Origin: Marinospirillum alkaliphilum DSM 21637
Lineage (GTDB): Bacteria; Pseudomonadota; Gammaproteobacteria; Pseudomonadales; Halomonadaceae
Direction of reading: 5' to 3'
DNA: 64,000 nucleotides
NCBI RefSeq assembly: GCF_900119735.1
Contig: NZ_FPJW01000008.1
Coordinates: 1-64,000, forward strand
Of the stretch, positions 27,592-36,561 are shown piece after piece. Numbering within the stretch: position 1 is the first letter of the stretch; every line of letters begins with the position of its first letter. The translations under genes and the position numbers were made by a program. The notes beneath the pieces were generated by a model. That model saw only the letters and a program-made list of their open reading frames with translations, made no database searches and was not told where the DNA came from.

Positions 27592-28029
27592 TCAGAGGGA
27601 TCCCTGCAAATAAGCCGCACCGGGAGCGACCAGCAGGTGCTGTTCCATGGCACTGCGTCCTAGCAGCATAGGGTATTTCATTCGCGAGCGGTCAGCCAGT
27701 GTCAGCTGAATTTTTTCTCTGAACTCACCGAGCAGCACTTCCGTTTCCACCACATAACGCCAGTCGCTGTGGCCATTGGAGCTGCGTACCTTGCGACGAT
27801 CCAGTAAAGGCAGTTGGCAGCGAACTGTACGCGGCGTGGCACTGGTTTCATCCAGGGTCACAAAACTGATCTGCTGCTGGCCTTTACGGCCTTCAACATG
27901 AATGTCTGTGGCATGCAGGCAAGAGGTTTTGGCGCCGGTGTCCACCTTGGCACGCACACAAAGATTTAATGCCGGGAAACAAACCACTTCCCTGGCACCG
28001 ATGATGATTTTTTCGGTTGGGTTGGTCAT
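27592..28029 (-). CDS. rimB: RimB-type (RimK-associated) retropepsin-like protease
   Basis: A 145-residue protein of PF05618, called ATP-dependent zinc protease, with a pepsin-like KVDTGAKTSCLHA motif at about residues 28-40. The start at 28029 is preferred over an upstream in-frame codon because MTNPTEKIIIGAREVVCF is the family N terminus and GGAG lies 11 bases before it. In Pseudomonas, RimB is reported to act with RimK and RimA in controlling S6 glutamylation and ribosome remodelling. The rimB-rimK order here supports the same role; RimA is not seen. Confidence 0.82.
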   Translation of the reverse strand: MTNPTEKIIIGAREVVCFPALNLCVRAKVDTGAKTSCLHATDIHVEGRKGQQQISFVTLDETSATPRTVRCQLPLLDRRKVRSSNGHSDWRYVVETEVLLGEFREKIQLTLADRSRMKYPMLLGRSAMEQHLLVAPGAAYLQGSL

Positions 28030-28088
28030 TTTTTGATCAGCTCCGGCAAGTCCAGCAGGTTTCAGATTCAGGACAGTTTGTACTTGGG

Positions 28089-28895
28089 TTATCCACACCC
28101 CTGTCCACTTGAACTGTGGGTAACCGCTTGTGGATCATAATGGATCAGACGGCTGGAAAAGCAACCCCTGGTATTTAACCGGATCAGGCGCAAGGCTGGC
28201 AAGGCCTTGTCATCTATGGAAAATTCATCTTGCTGGGGTGTGAATTGTGCTGCTGTGGATGGGCAGGCCAGCACCCTGGTATGACCCTGCTGGCGGCTCA
28301 GGGGTTGGTGGACATGTCCACAGATCAGGAGTTTCAATTGCTGCTTCAGATCCAGTTTGTCCACAAGCTGCCAGAAGTTGCTGGCGTTATCCAGGCTGAT
28401 GGCATCCATCCAGCGGCTGTTCACCTTGATGGGGGGATGGTGGAGTGCCACCAGCAGTGGTCGCGGGTCAGTCAGAGCCTGTTGCAGGCGTTCCAGTTCG
28501 GTGGCACTCAGGTAACCGGCAACCTGGCCCGGCCAGTGGCTATCCAGTCCCAGCAGTTGCCAGTGAGGTGTCTGATCATGAAAAACACTGCTGGACCAGG
28601 CCTGCATCAGTTCCGGGGCGTCGTGATTGCCGGGCAGCCAGCGCCAGGTGAGTCCACTGGCTTGTAGCTGTTGGTATAACCACTGGTAGGTGGCTGCCGC
28701 TTCGTCCTGGGCCAGATCTCCGGTCAGCAATAACAAGTCGGGTTGCAGGCGACGGGCCAGTTGCAGTCCGGCCAGAAACCGCTGGCGTGTATCCAGTCCT
28801 CGATAACGGGCCGTTGGATCAGCCAGCAGATGGGGATCGGTGAGCTGAACCAGCCGGAACACGCCTGATTCAGTGATCGGGTTCAAAAGTGACAT
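28089..28895 (-). CDS. cpdA: 3',5'-cyclic-AMP phosphodiesterase CpdA
   Basis: A 268-residue class III metallophosphoesterase. The metal-site blocks occur in order: LVQLTDPHLL (D and H), LLLTGDLAQDE, LPGNHDAPE, ALHHPPI and ICGHVHQPL. It hydrolyses cAMP in the cytoplasm and so tunes CRP/Vfr signalling. The start overlaps the 3' end of the DUF1249 gene by 26 bases. Together with nudF and DUF1249 it forms the string seen in Escherichia coli as nudF-yqiB-cpdA, though yqiA and parE do not follow here. Confidence 0.93.
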   Translation of the reverse strand: MSLLNPITESGVFRLVQLTDPHLLADPTARYRGLDTRQRFLAGLQLARRLQPDLLLLTGDLAQDEAAATYQWLYQQLQASGLTWRWLPGNHDAPELMQAWSSSVFHDQTPHWQLLGLDSHWPGQVAGYLSATELERLQQALTDPRPLLVALHHPPIKVNSRWMDAISLDNASNFWQLVDKLDLKQQLKLLICGHVHQPLSRQQGHTRVLACPSTAAQFTPQQDEFSIDDKALPALRLIRLNTRGCFSSRLIHYDPQAVTHSSSGQGCG

Positions 28896-29322
28896 GAGGG
28901 GTGTAACCGCGACTTAAAGCAAATTTCAGCCACTCCACCAACTGGGCATTCACCTGCACCTTTTCATCCGGATGAAACATGGCTTCATTGGGGTAGGCAT
29001 AACGTCCTTCCCGTGGCTGTTGTTGTTGGCAGCTGACTACTTCTGCCAGACGCACATCATGGTAAACCCGGATCTGCATCTGCAGTGGATGCAGCAGGGG
29101 GTGATCCACCTGCTGGCTGTAACGCAGTTCAATCAATTCAGTCCAGGGCGTGCGTTCCAGCCGCTGCAGATGTAACTGGCCTAAATCGCGTCCATGTTGT
29201 CGCAAACCGATATGGCAAACCTGTTGCTCATCCGCCTGCCACAGGCGTTGCAACAACAGGTAGCTGGCCGCTGCATCACTTTGCAGGCGACTCAGTTCAG
29301 CCACATAGGCGGTGCGGGGCAT
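28870..29322 (-). CDS. DUF1249 protein (YqiB family)
   Basis: A 150-residue protein of DUF1249, function unknown. The family is recognised from YLLLQRLWQADEQQ, LQMQIRVYHDVRLAEVVSCQ and the C-terminal PNEAMFHPDEKVQVNAQLVEWLKF. A TTG precedes the ATG, but the ATG at 29322, which shares a base with the nudF stop (TGATG), is the likely start. It lies between nudF and cpdA, as in many Gammaproteobacteria. No membrane segment or signal peptide is seen. Confidence 0.9.
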   Translation of the reverse strand: MPRTAYVAELSRLQSDAAASYLLLQRLWQADEQQVCHIGLRQHGRDLGQLHLQRLERTPWTELIELRYSQQVDHPLLHPLQMQIRVYHDVRLAEVVSCQQQQPREGRYAYPNEAMFHPDEKVQVNAQLVEWLKFALSRGYTPHVTFEPDH

Positions 29323-29975
29323 CAAGACTCTCCCGTTTCAGTGGTGGGCAAGGGACGTTGTGCTTGCCACTGGTGTTGCATCTGGGTGTGATTCATTTCA
29401 AGCCATTGCAGGGCAATCAGGCTCATGGCATTACGGGCGCGGCCTTGCTGGCATTGTTGCCAGGCTTGCTGACGCGGCAGCACCAGTACACGGATGTCTT
29501 CATGTTCGTGTTGCAGGCCGTGTAATCCGCCTGCTCCGCGGGCATCAACTATGGCTGCATAAAGCAGGATCTGTTCATCGGTGCCGCCGGGGCTGGAATA
29601 ATAGGTGAACAGGTGTTGCAGATCCAGCAATTGCAAGCCGGCTTCTTCCATGGCTTCGCGGTGAGCAACACTTTCCGGGGTTTCACCTGCTTCCACCATG
29701 CCGGCAATCATTTCCAGCAGCCAGGGACTGTCCTGATCCTGCAGGGCACCAACCCGGAACTGTTCAACCAGCACCACCTGATCCTGCCAGGGATCATAAG
29801 CCAGCACTCCCACGGCCCGGCCACGCAGCAGCAGTTCACGACTCATGGTGTCGGTCCAGCCGCCGGCAAAACGTCGATGTTTCAGACGCAGCTTGTGCAT
29901 GGCAAAAAAACCCTGGTACACCGGTTGTTCGGCTTCAAGGGTATAATCGACTGCAGTGAACGGTGTCGGGATCAT
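29322..29975 (-). CDS. nudF: ADP-ribose pyrophosphatase NudF
   Basis: A 217-residue Nudix hydrolase that cleaves ADP-ribose to AMP and ribose-5-phosphate. The Nudix box GMVEAGETPESVAHREAMEEAGL (G-x5-E-x7-REUxEExGU) is complete at about residues 91-113. YYSSPGGTDEQILLY after it is characteristic of the ADP-ribose subgroup. It is the first gene of the leftward nudF-DUF1249-cpdA string and is divergent from greB, with 85 bases between the starts. Confidence 0.95.
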   Translation of the reverse strand: MIPTPFTAVDYTLEAEQPVYQGFFAMHKLRLKHRRFAGGWTDTMSRELLLRGRAVGVLAYDPWQDQVVLVEQFRVGALQDQDSPWLLEMIAGMVEAGETPESVAHREAMEEAGLQLLDLQHLFTYYSSPGGTDEQILLYAAIVDARGAGGLHGLQHEHEDIRVLVLPRQQAWQQCQQGRARNAMSLIALQWLEMNHTQMQHQWQAQRPLPTTETGES

Positions 29976-30060
29976 GGTGAAAGTGGCTCCTGATGCCGAA
30001 AATGAGGCAAGCGTGCATGATGACAGACTTCGGGAAGCTTACACAATGAAAGGCCGTAAC

Positions 30061-30579
30061 ATGAGCCGCTGGCGGGACCCTGCCAAAGATCCGCGCGCGG
30101 AAGAAAAAACCGCTTTGATCACACCGGAAGGTTATGCGCGGATGCAATCCACGCGGGATTTTCTCTGGCGGGTGCGGCATCCTGAGCTGGCACAGAAAGT
30201 ACGTGAAGCTGCTGCCAATGGTGATCGCAGTGAAAATGCCGATTACACTTACAACAAGCGTGAGTTGAATCGCACGCTGGCGCGTATCCGTTTTCTGGAT
30301 CAGCGTCTGGAGGTGTTGAAGGTGGTGGACCGCCCACCGGCTGATCCACAGCGGGTGTATTTTGGTGCCTGGGTCACGCTGGAGGATGAGGCCGGTGAAG
30401 AAAGCTGCTGGCGTCTGGTGGGGCCGGATGAAGCGGATGCCGGTCAGGGACTGTTAAGCATTGATGCACCACGAGCCCGGTTGTTACTGGGGCGTCGGCT
30501 GGATGATGAAGTGCTGCTGCCTACCCCGGAGGGGGAGGCAGCTTTTGTGATTACGGATATCCGTTATGCCGAGATATAA
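30061..30579 (+). CDS. greB: Transcript cleavage factor GreB
   Basis: A 172-residue Gre factor that rescues backtracked RNA polymerase. The coiled-coil N-terminal domain has ITPEGYARMQSTRDFLW, NGDRSENADYTYNKRELN (the tip with the acidic pair in GDRSENADY) and RIRFLDQRLEVL; the C-terminal FKBP-like domain follows. KRELN and the longer N terminus fit GreB better than GreA. The start at 30061 is chosen because AAAGG lies seven bases upstream and earlier in-frame codons (29956, 30046) add residues outside the family match. Confidence 0.92.
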   Translation: MSRWRDPAKDPRAEEKTALITPEGYARMQSTRDFLWRVRHPELAQKVREAAANGDRSENADYTYNKRELNRTLARIRFLDQRLEVLKVVDRPPADPQRVYFGAWVTLEDEAGEESCWRLVGPDEADAGQGLLSIDAPRARLLLGRRLDDEVLLPTPEGEAAFVITDIRYAEI

Positions 30580-30590
30580 GAGGTTACTAT

Positions 30591-32183
30591 TTACTGCTGT
30601 TTTTGCACATTCAGGCTGGAAATGAAGTTGCTGGCCAGCAGGTGCAGGTTGCCCACTTGCATGTCCAGTTTGTCTGCCTGCTCACGGGCGGAATCTCCGG
30701 CAGATACGGATTTCTCTGCCAGATCTGCAAGCTCCATGACCTGGCGGCTGGTCTGTTCACTCAGTACTGACTGATGGCGCGTCATTTCTGAAACCTCAAC
30801 TGCCAGATGGTTGATCTGATCCACTGCACCCAGCACTTCCTGCAGGGATTGTTGCATTTGTTCAGCCAGCGCCACGGTTTCCTGGGAGGCATCAACTCCC
30901 TTGCCAATGGCTTCTACCGAGGCTTGGGTGTCGTGCTGCAGCTGAGTGATGATGCTGCGTACCTGCTGGGTTGAGTCATGGGTGCGCTGCGCCAGACTGC
31001 GAACCTCATCGGCCACCACCGCAAAGCCACGACCGGCTTCCCCGGCGCGAGCGGCTTCAATGGCTGCATTCAGGGCCAGCAGGTTGGTTTGTTCAGCAAC
31101 ACTGGTGATCACATCAATCACCGTCCCGATCTGTTCACTGCTGGCTGCCAGACTGGCCACCTGCAGGCGTGCCAGCTCCAGCTCTTCGGACTGATGGGCA
31201 ATGGCCTTGGCCACCTGCAGGATTTTTTGCTGCCCTTCCTGGGTTGCAACCTGAGATTGGCTGGCAGCAGCAGCGGTGCGTTCGGTGCTGCCCATGACCT
31301 GTTCCAGGCTTTCAATCTGTTCATGCATGGCTTGACGAATTTCAGTGATTCGGCTGCCTTGTTCTTCAATGTAATGGAAGGCTTCATGCAGGCGCTCGTC
31401 AGAGCGGGATTTGCTGCGGCGCAGATAACCACTGTTGTTGAACAGGCGTGCTACCACAGCGCGTAGTTCAGAGCTGCGAGTACGCAAGGCAAAACCTATG
31501 TTGCCAATTTCATCCTGGCGGCCGGTGTAGACGTAGCTCATGATGCGACTGGCACCAACACGTTGGGCTCCGGCTTGCAGTTGTCGCAAACCTTGCAATT
31601 GCATTGCAGCACCCAGGCAGGCAACCAGTGCTGCCAATAATGGCAAACTGGCCGTTATGCCTGGTGCCAGCATCAGCATACCGCCGCTGGCTAGTAAACC
31701 CGGTAACAGAATGGTGAGCAGCAGGGCATGAAGCAGTGACATGTGAGGACGCGTTAAATAGCCCGGTAGCTGGCCTGTTCTGGACCAGTGGCTGTAAAGG
31801 CTGTCTGCACGCTTTATCGCCGCGCGGGGAGCGGCAGTGCGTACTGACTGGTATTCGACAATCTTGCCATCTTGTTTGATGGGGGTGACATAAGCATCCA
31901 CCCAGTAGTGATCACCGTTTTTGCAGCGATTTTTGACAATGCCTTTCCAGGAGCGACCGGCAGCAATGGTGTTCCAGAGGTCCTGAAAAGCACCGGGTGG
32001 CATGTCCGGATGGCGGATCAAATTATGGTTCTGGCCAACCAGTTCGTCACGGCTGTAGCCAGAAACCTTGACAAAGTCGTCGTTGGCAAAGGTGATAATG
32101 CCACGCAGGTCGGTGATGGTGATGAGCTGGATGTCTGTTTCAACCGGATGTTCCTGGCCGGTGACAGGTTCATTGATACGCAT
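30591..32183 (-). CDS. Aer-like PAS-domain chemoreceptor
   Basis: A 530-residue receptor of the energy-taxis type. The N-terminal PAS domain (about 15-110) carries [20 protein letters not shown] and [17 protein letters not shown], the pattern of E. coli Aer that binds FAD. Two hydrophobic stretches (about 150-200) anchor it in the membrane without a periplasmic domain, followed by an atypical HAMP and a signalling hairpin with tip [21 protein letters not shown]. It therefore probably senses redox state from the cytoplasm. Two FNR/ANR-type boxes lie upstream at 32271-32284 and 32313-32326, so oxygen-dependent expression is likely. The last residues (NVQKQQ) lack a CheR tether. Confidence 0.93.
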   Translation of the reverse strand: MRINEPVTGQEHPVETDIQLITITDLRGIITFANDDFVKVSGYSRDELVGQNHNLIRHPDMPPGAFQDLWNTIAAGRSWKGIVKNRCKNGDHYWVDAYVTPIKQDGKIVEYQSVRTAAPRAAIKRADSLYSHWSRTGQLPGYLTRPHMSLLHALLLTILLPGLLASGGMLMLAPGITASLPLLAALVACLGAAMQLQGLRQLQAGAQRVGASRIMSYVYTGRQDEIGNIGFALRTRSSELRAVVARLFNNSGYLRRSKSRSDERLHEAFHYIEEQGSRITEIRQAMHEQIESLEQVMGSTERTAAAASQSQVATQEGQQKILQVAKAIAHQSEELELARLQVASLAASSEQIGTVIDVITSVAEQTNLLALNAAIEAARAGEAGRGFAVVADEVRSLAQRTHDSTQQVRSIITQLQHDTQASVEAIGKGVDASQETVALAEQMQQSLQEVLGAVDQINHLAVEVSEMTRHQSVLSEQTSRQVMELADLAEKSVSAGDSAREQADKLDMQVGNLHLLASNFISSLNVQKQQ

Positions 32184-32270
32184 TGGTGAATCCCCGCTTT
32201 ATAGTTGCTTTTATTCCCTAGCAATAACCAGACCAGTCTGCTTTATTTTTATGAACAAGGAATGACTGGG

Positions 32271-32284
32271 CTGATGCGCATCAA
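32271..32284 (-). promoter_or_regulatory. FNR/ANR-type box (proximal, one mismatch)
   Basis: CTGATGCGCATCAA matches the TTGAT-N4-ATCAA consensus at 9 of 10 defined positions. It is centred about 94 bases before the aer-like ATG. An AT-rich -10-like stretch (minus strand CATAAAAAT, around 32245-32253) lies about 30 bases downstream, a spacing compatible with a class II activator site near -41.5. Confidence 0.65.
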
Positions 32285-32312
32285 ATTTAGTCGTTCAGGA
32301 CTCAAATAACTA

Positions 32313-32326
32313 TTGATCCATATCAA
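32313..32326 (-). promoter_or_regulatory. FNR/ANR-type box (distal, perfect)
   Basis: TTGATCCATATCAA is an exact TTGAT-N4-ATCAA palindrome. Its centre is 42 bases from that of the proximal box, about four helical turns, so two FNR/ANR dimers could bind the same face. It lies in the 181-base gap upstream of the Aer-like gene; the other flanking gene ends here, so the site should serve the chemoreceptor. Confidence 0.75.
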
Positions 32327-32364
32327 GGCTTTATCATCAAAAAGCATCTAAAGGTTTTTTAATT

Positions 32365-34932
32365 TTATATCTTATTAAAGTTTTTCTGCTGGGTCAGTGC
32401 TTTAAATTGGGGCAGGAGCTGGAGCAGCTGTTCTTGTAGGTTTTCATACAGAGGCTGCAGTTCTGCCATAGAGACACCATTTTTGGCACCTTGCTCCAGA
32501 TCAGCAGCGGTGGATCTTGCTGCTTCAGCGCCAAAGGTTGCCAGCAGGCTTTTCAGGGTGTGGGCAGTGGCCCCGAGTTCTGCCTGATTCTGTTGTTGCC
32601 AGTGCTGTTCCAGTTGCTGCTGGTAGCTGGGATAATCATCAATAAACATCTGCAACACCTGCAATAACAGGCTTTCATCACCACCGAGTGAGTCCAGCGC
32701 TTTTTGCCATTGGATAGGGGTGTTTTCAGATGATTCGGTTTCTTCTTCTGTAGAAGGATGAATGACCTCAGCCAGCAAGGCATCAGCCATGTCGAGCAGA
32801 TCATCCAGTTCACCAGTGCCTTGCAGGCGTTCTTCTTCCGGTTTCTGGGGGGCATACTGCTGCATGACGCGCTCCATTTCTTCATACAGCAGGGTGGGAA
32901 CCACCGGTTTGGCAACATAACCCTGCATGCCTTCTGCCAGACAGCGCTCACGATCCCCTTGCATGGCATTAGCGGTCATGGCCAGGATGGGCGTCAGGGG
33001 TAAATGGTGTGCCTGCTCATATTCGCGCCACTGGCGTGTGGCCTCCAGTCCATCCATGACCGGCATCATTACGTCCATCAGCACCAGGTCAAAATCCTGC
33101 TGTTGCAGAAGTTCCAGCGCTGTCTGGCCATCCGGAACCACGGTGATTTGATGTTGATAACGTTCCAGCAATTTAATGGCCAGTTTCTGGTTAACCGGAT
33201 TGTCTTCCGCCAGCAGCAGGTTCAATCCACGGCTATAGTGCTCATCATTACTGCCTTGCAGGCCGGATTGATGGACTTTCACCTGCCCCAGTACCTGATT
33301 CAAGGTGGCGTGAAGTTCCGTCATGATGATGGGTTTGGTCAGGTAGCCGGTTAATCCCAGATCACGACAGCGCTGAGCATCACCTGCTTCGGCAGAGGCG
33401 GTGAGTATCACCACCTGAGTGTTTTTGATGGCTGGGTCTCTGGTGATGCGCTCTGCAACCTGAAAACCACCCATGCCAGGCAGGTTGGCATCTAATAACA
33501 CCAGATCATAGGGTTGATGTTCCGCTTCGTGGCGTAACTGGAACAAGGCCTCGGGGCCAGAGGTTGCAAAGCCGTGGGGTACTTCCAGTTGCGTTAACAT
33601 GGCAGACAAAACACGCCGATTGACCGGTTGATCATCCACCAGCAATACCCGATAACGAGTCAGGTTGATGTTCTGGATGGTACCGCTTTCAGGTTGTTCA
33701 GCTTCACTCATCGGCACTTGCAGCGTAAATACGGACCCTTGTTCTGGCACACTGCTGGCAAAAACCTCGCCCTGCATCATGTGGGTCAGTTCACGCACAA
33801 TGGATAGGCCCAGCCCGGTGCCTTCAAATTGGCGGTTACGCTCGCTGTTAACCTGCTCAAAGGGTTCAAAGACCTTCTGCAGGGCCTCTGGGGACATGCC
33901 AATGCCGGTATCACGGACACTAAAGCGAATAACCGGCTGCGGGTTGTCTGATCCAGACAGACGCTCAACCGTTAAATGCACCTCACCATTTTGGGTGAAT
34001 TTGATGGCATTGCCCAACAGGTTAATCAGCATCTGGCGTAAGCGTGATGGATCTGCATAAACATAGCGTGGCAGGTCCGGACTCATGTCATAGTGCAGCT
34101 GTAATTGCTTCAGTTGCGCGCGGCTGGACAGGCTGCGCATGGTCAGGCCAATCAGTTCTGGCAGATCAAACACGCGGGGTTGCAGATCCAGCTTGCCTGC
34201 TTCAATTTTGGACAGATCCAGCAGGTGATTAATGATTTCCAGCAGGTGCTCTGCTGACATGCGCGCCAGATCCAGATGCTCTTTTTGTTCCCTCTCCAGC
34301 TCGGTACCCAGTACCAGCTCCAGCATGCCAATAATGCCGTTCATGGGGGTGCGGATTTCATGGCTCATATTAGCCAGAAACTGACTTTTGGCCTTGCTGG
34401 CAGCGCGGGCAACCTCAATCTGGCGATGAAGCTCCGCTTCATTCAGGCAGCCTCGGCAGAAGCGCCCCAGTTTGTCCATCAGCGGTGGTAGCGCCTGGAA
34501 CAGGCTATCGGACAGCGGTTGATCTTCTTTGAGTAAAAGCAGTAACCCAAACCCTGGCAGGTTAAACAGGTATAAATGACCTTGATCAACATCAAGCTGC
34601 ATGGGTAACTGACGGCTCCAGCTCGGCCAGTCAGTGATATAGGTGGGTAGTTGTGGTAGTTCGGGACAATTCAGGGTTTGGTGTTGTGATAAACAGGGAA
34701 GGCAGGTTCTGGGTTGCCATTCCAGTCGCAGGGTGCAAACAGCCTCCTCGCCCAGACCTTCGTGACGGATTTCTTCACGGTGCTCAATGGCCTGCAGCAC
34801 TTGAATGCAACTGGCATTCAGACGTGTCAGCAGGGTTTGCAGTGCATCTTGCAGCAGGGTGTCCAGATCCGCACTGGAGCCCATGCTCAGGGCGATATCA
34901 TAAAGGATGGCAAGATCGCTGGACTGCTTCAC
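32365..34932 (-). CDS. Hybrid sensor histidine kinase with two receivers, Hpt domain and N-terminal cysteine cluster
   Basis: An 855-residue cytoplasmic hybrid kinase with a GTG start; AGGAG eight bases upstream decides it. Order: a GAF-like sensor region (1-170) with C77-x2-C80, C89 and C159-x2-C162; HisKA with H191 in [13 protein letters not shown]; HATPase_c; receiver 1 ([24 protein letters not shown]); receiver 2 ([25 protein letters not shown]); and a C-terminal Hpt domain with H791 in [13 protein letters not shown]. No membrane helix is seen. The stand-alone receiver starting divergently at 35060 is a possible partner. The cysteine pairs suggest a metal or redox sensor, which is inference. 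The closest overall architecture is BarA/GacS-like, but the sensor part differs. Confidence 0.92.
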   Translation of the reverse strand: MKQSSDLAILYDIALSMGSSADLDTLLQDALQTLLTRLNASCIQVLQAIEHREEIRHEGLGEEAVCTLRLEWQPRTCLPCLSQHQTLNCPELPQLPTYITDWPSWSRQLPMQLDVDQGHLYLFNLPGFGLLLLLKEDQPLSDSLFQALPPLMDKLGRFCRGCLNEAELHRQIEVARAASKAKSQFLANMSHEIRTPMNGIIGMLELVLGTELEREQKEHLDLARMSAEHLLEIINHLLDLSKIEAGKLDLQPRVFDLPELIGLTMRSLSSRAQLKQLQLHYDMSPDLPRYVYADPSRLRQMLINLLGNAIKFTQNGEVHLTVERLSGSDNPQPVIRFSVRDTGIGMSPEALQKVFEPFEQVNSERNRQFEGTGLGLSIVRELTHMMQGEVFASSVPEQGSVFTLQVPMSEAEQPESGTIQNINLTRYRVLLVDDQPVNRRVLSAMLTQLEVPHGFATSGPEALFQLRHEAEHQPYDLVLLDANLPGMGGFQVAERITRDPAIKNTQVVILTASAEAGDAQRCRDLGLTGYLTKPIIMTELHATLNQVLGQVKVHQSGLQGSNDEHYSRGLNLLLAEDNPVNQKLAIKLLERYQHQITVVPDGQTALELLQQQDFDLVLMDVMMPVMDGLEATRQWREYEQAHHLPLTPILAMTANAMQGDRERCLAEGMQGYVAKPVVPTLLYEEMERVMQQYAPQKPEEERLQGTGELDDLLDMADALLAEVIHPSTEEETESSENTPIQWQKALDSLGGDESLLLQVLQMFIDDYPSYQQQLEQHWQQQNQAELGATAHTLKSLLATFGAEAARSTAADLEQGAKNGVSMAELQPLYENLQEQLLQLLPQFKALTQQKNFNKI

Positions 34933-35059
34933 CCGGGCTTCTCCTGTACTGCTGGTTTACATGAGCACTTGATGATAACAAAATGTAACATTGAGTGTCA
35001 TTGGAAACTTCCTGCAGGGCGCTAAACTGGTCCCTGATTTGATGACTGGATAAGACAGC

Positions 35060-35452
35060 GTGAACGAAATCAATACTGAAGATGCAAAACGCAGTGTGCT
35101 GATTGTGGATGATACCCCGGTCATGCGTACCCTGCTGCGACAGCTGCTGAAAGATCAGGGTTTTCTGGTGATTGGTGAGGCGTCCAACGGTACAAAAGCG
35201 CTGGATGAGTTTCGTCGTCTTAAACCGGAGGTGGTTTGCCTGGATATTGAAATGCCGGAAATGAATGGTCTGGATGTATTAAAGACCATCAAGTCTGAGC
35301 AGCCTGACACAGTGGTGGTCATGATTACCGGTGATGCACAGGCGCGCAGTGTTAATCAGGCCATTGATGCCGGTGCCAATGGTTATATCCTGAAACCTTT
35401 CAGTGGTGTGCGTGTTGCTGAAGTGATCAACAAGGCGCTGCTGGCTGGCTGA
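35060..35452 (+). CDS. Stand-alone response regulator receiver (CheY-like)
   Basis: A 130-residue single receiver domain. LIVDDTPVMRTLLRQLL gives the acidic pocket, VVCLDIEMPEMNGLDVL the phosphoryl Asp (about residue 62), MITGDAQ the conserved Thr and ILKPF the Lys. It lacks any output domain. The sequence (DTPVMR, EASNGTKALDEF, SGVRVAEVINKAL) is closer to the CheY-related regulators found near hybrid kinases than to chemotaxis CheY of E. coli. The start is GTG; no strong ribosome-binding site is seen. It is divergent from the hybrid kinase across 127 bases and converges with cheV. Confidence 0.9.
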   Translation: MNEINTEDAKRSVLIVDDTPVMRTLLRQLLKDQGFLVIGEASNGTKALDEFRRLKPEVVCLDIEMPEMNGLDVLKTIKSEQPDTVVVMITGDAQARSVNQAIDAGANGYILKPFSGVRVAEVINKALLAG

Positions 35453-35544
35453 CAGCCTGCGGGTTGAACACTGTGGGTTGGTCACCGCAGGGGGTTTAAA
35501 GGTTTGCCGGGATTGTCAGACTTATCTGGCTTGCAGATGTCAGT

Positions 35545-36486
35545 TCAGCTTGGCGAACTGCGTTTGCGAAAGTGGTCCAGTACAGAGCTGGCCAGGTCGT
35601 CAGCATCAAATTTGGCAATAAAATTGTCGGCTCCCACCCGTGTTACCATGCTCTTGTTAAATACCCCGGACAGTGAGGTGTGCAGCAGGATATAAATATC
35701 CTTCATGCGTGGATCTTCCTTCACCTTGCGAGTGAAGGTGTAACCATCCATTTCCGGCATCTCGATGTCGGAAATCACCATCAGGTATTCTTCTGCAGGT
35801 TTTTTGCCTTCATTCACCATTTCGGTCAGGTGATCCAGCGCCTGTTTGCCATCCTTTAACAACACTGAGTCCAGTTCGACTTCGGCCAGGCAGCGCTTGA
35901 TCTGGTTGCGTGCCACCACCGAATCATCCACCACCAGTACAGTGCGCGGTACTTTGGATTCCTTCAGGGCAGCAAAGTCTTCCGATATTTTGCTGTTCAT
36001 CTGTTCGGGGACCGGTGTGACTTCAGAAATCACCTTTTCCACATCAATGATTTCCACCAGTTGGTTGTTCACCCGGGTCACAGAGGTCAGATAATGGCGG
36101 TGGCCAATGCCTTTGGGGGGCAACAGAATGTCACTCCACTGCAGGTTGACGATGTTTTCAATGCGATCTACCAGAAACCCCTGCATGCGCCGATTGTATT
36201 CACAAACAATCACACTCTGTTTGCGGGGTTCGGTCACCTTGCCGGATTGAATGGCACTGAGCAGGTCAAGGATGGGCAGCGGGCCATCCATGGTATTGGC
36301 CACACCCACCACATGGGGGTGGTGGTAAGGGAGTTGGGTGAGCGGGGGGCAGGGAATGATCTTTTTGACTTTAAAGACATTGATGCCATAAAGCTGGCCG
36401 TTTTGCAGGCGGAAGAGCAATAACTCCAGACGGTTTTCACCAGCAAGCTGGGTGCGCTGGTTGACATTCTGCAGGAGTTTGCTCAT
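35545..36486 (-). CDS. cheV: Chemotaxis protein CheV
   Basis: A 313-residue adaptor with an N-terminal CheW domain (about 20-165, with GINVFKVKKIIPCPPLTQLP and VVGVANTMDGPLPILDL) and a C-terminal receiver (about 180-305, with VLVVDDSVVARNQIKRCL and MVISDIEMPEMDG). It links chemoreceptors to CheA and can be phosphorylated, which tunes adaptation. AAGGGCGG just before the ATG serves as ribosome-binding site. It is in the same neighbourhood as three chemoreceptors but not in an operon with them. PyrD begins 75 bases upstream in the same direction. Confidence 0.95.
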   Translation of the reverse strand: MSKLLQNVNQRTQLAGENRLELLLFRLQNGQLYGINVFKVKKIIPCPPLTQLPYHHPHVVGVANTMDGPLPILDLLSAIQSGKVTEPRKQSVIVCEYNRRMQGFLVDRIENIVNLQWSDILLPPKGIGHRHYLTSVTRVNNQLVEIIDVEKVISEVTPVPEQMNSKISEDFAALKESKVPRTVLVVDDSVVARNQIKRCLAEVELDSVLLKDGKQALDHLTEMVNEGKKPAEEYLMVISDIEMPEMDGYTFTRKVKEDPRMKDIYILLHTSLSGVFNKSMVTRVGADNFIAKFDADDLASSVLDHFRKRSSPS

Positions 36487-36561
36487 TTGCCGCCCTTCCC
36501 GTGACTTTTTGTATGGTTATGTTCTATTCAACCCCAGTTGGGCCGTGGGAAGCAAGAGGCA

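Noticed and set aside
27592-28029. Possible retroviral-type or plasmid-borne aspartic protease
   Set aside because: The DTGAKTS motif belongs to the RimB/PF05618 family and the gene sits beside rimK, which explains it fully.
34967-34979. FNR-like TTGATGATAACAA in the gap between hybrid kinase and receiver
   Set aside because: Only one half-site matches; the second half is ACAA rather than ATCAA.
35456-35493. Inverted repeat CCTGCGG / CCGCAGG after the stand-alone receiver
   Set aside because: Seven-base arms with a loop of over 20 bases and no T-run; too weak to call a terminator.
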